Made by a program: the position numbers and the translations under genes. Of a DNA stretch of 14,325 nucleotides, positions 14,043-14,325 are shown piece after piece. The stretch is from Dehalococcoidia bacterium. GTDB taxonomy: Bacteria > Chloroflexota > Dehalococcoidia > GIF9 > AB-539-J10. Numbering within the stretch: the stretch's first letter is position 1; each line of letters opens with the position of its first letter. Location of the stretch: the NCBI GenBank assembly GCA_004377135.1, contig SOHS01000083.1, forward strand, positions 1 through 14,325, written 5' to 3'. The notes beneath the pieces were generated by a model that saw nothing but the letters and a program-made list of their open reading frames with translations, made no database searches and was not told the DNA's origin.

Positions 14043-14318
14043 ATGGCACGACTTTCCTCGACAGTTTATGGCCGGGTACAAGGCGTTTATTTTCGCTACT
14101 TCGTTCGAAATACAGCCAGGGGATTGGGTTTGAAAGGTTATGTTCGTAACCTTGGCAGTGGCGATGCCATAGAAGTTCAAGCTGAAGGAGAGAAGCCACA
14201 GTTGAATAGACTACTAGAGCAACTTAAGAGGGGCCCGCCAGGAGCCCGGGTTAGGAGAATGGAAATAGACTGGTCGGACTATTCAGAACAGTTCACCGAC
14301 TTTAGGATAAGATATTAA
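14043..14318 (+). CDS. acyP: Acylphosphatase
   Basis: This 91-residue enzyme hydrolyses acyl-phosphates such as acetyl phosphate or carbamoyl phosphate in the cytoplasm. The family signature YGRVQGVYFRYF holds the phosphate-binding Arg18, and GYVRNL holds the catalytic Asn36; RGPPGARV near residue 70 is also typical. The start is uncertain. ATG 14043 gives the usual family length and N-terminus; ATG 14034 adds three residues, and ATG 14007 adds twelve encoded by the preceding tandem repeat, which should not be real protein. None has a Shine-Dalgarno sequence. It lies 71 bases behind the radical SAM gene on the same strand and probably closes the rnc transcript. It ends with TAA, seven bases before the window edge. 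Confidence 0.92.
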   Translation: MARLSSTVYGRVQGVYFRYFVRNTARGLGLKGYVRNLGSGDAIEVQAEGEKPQLNRLLEQLKRGPPGARVRRMEIDWSDYSEQFTDFRIRY

Positions 14319-14325
14319 GAGAAAT

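Overview
The window looks like a bacterial chromosome segment of moderate GC, fairly densely coded on both strands. No 16S rRNA or other decisive marker is present. The mix of housekeeping families, the small basic protein behind rnc and the TrkA-C-type membrane protein fit an uncultured Chloroflexota (Dehalococcoidia-like) genome. That placement is an impression from family resemblance, not a demonstration. Of fifteen genes, eight stop with TAG, six with TAA and one with TGA.

Layout. At 1-986 are the 3' part of a sensor histidine kinase and a 29-residue single-pass membrane peptide. At 987-3494 is an accessory stretch: a TatD-like metallohydrolase on the minus strand, flanked by a pair of imperfect ~32-bp direct repeats, an unrecognised 185-residue protein (minus) and a class I SAM methyltransferase (plus). 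The last two are visibly more AT-rich than the rest. At 3542-4675 is dnaN (sliding clamp, minus) with its own promoter. A 533-base divergent gap follows, carrying the dnaN promoter and a separate promoter with a long leader for the next genes. At 5209-7226 is a two-gene sugar unit: a ROK-family kinase and a LacD-type class I aldolase. At 7472-8137 is a membrane protein with a TrkA-C (RCK_C) domain whose third codon is an in-frame amber stop. At 8154-12053 is a repair pair on the minus strand: pcrA/uvrD, then mutL of the endonuclease type. At 12192-14318, divergent from pcrA, is rnc, a 48-residue basic protein, a PflX-type radical SAM protein and an acylphosphatase. A degenerate tandem repeat lies at the junction of the last two.

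The most interesting signals are regulatory. mutL has an exact-consensus promoter (TTGACA, 17 bp, TATAAT) whose spacer holds an 18-bp palindrome. Its -10 box is so close to the ATG that the mRNA should be almost leaderless. pcrA, rnc and the 185-residue protein also lack a Shine-Dalgarno sequence and have a -10-like box 11 to 15 bases before the start codon. Most genes with clear Shine-Dalgarno sequences have a more distant promoter or none visible. The second signal is the amber codon in the TrkA-C gene, directly behind an ideal ribosome binding site. No CRISPR array, tRNA, rRNA, transposase or phage gene was seen. I did not find a clear novel multigene system; the window is mostly housekeeping genes with unusual expression signals.
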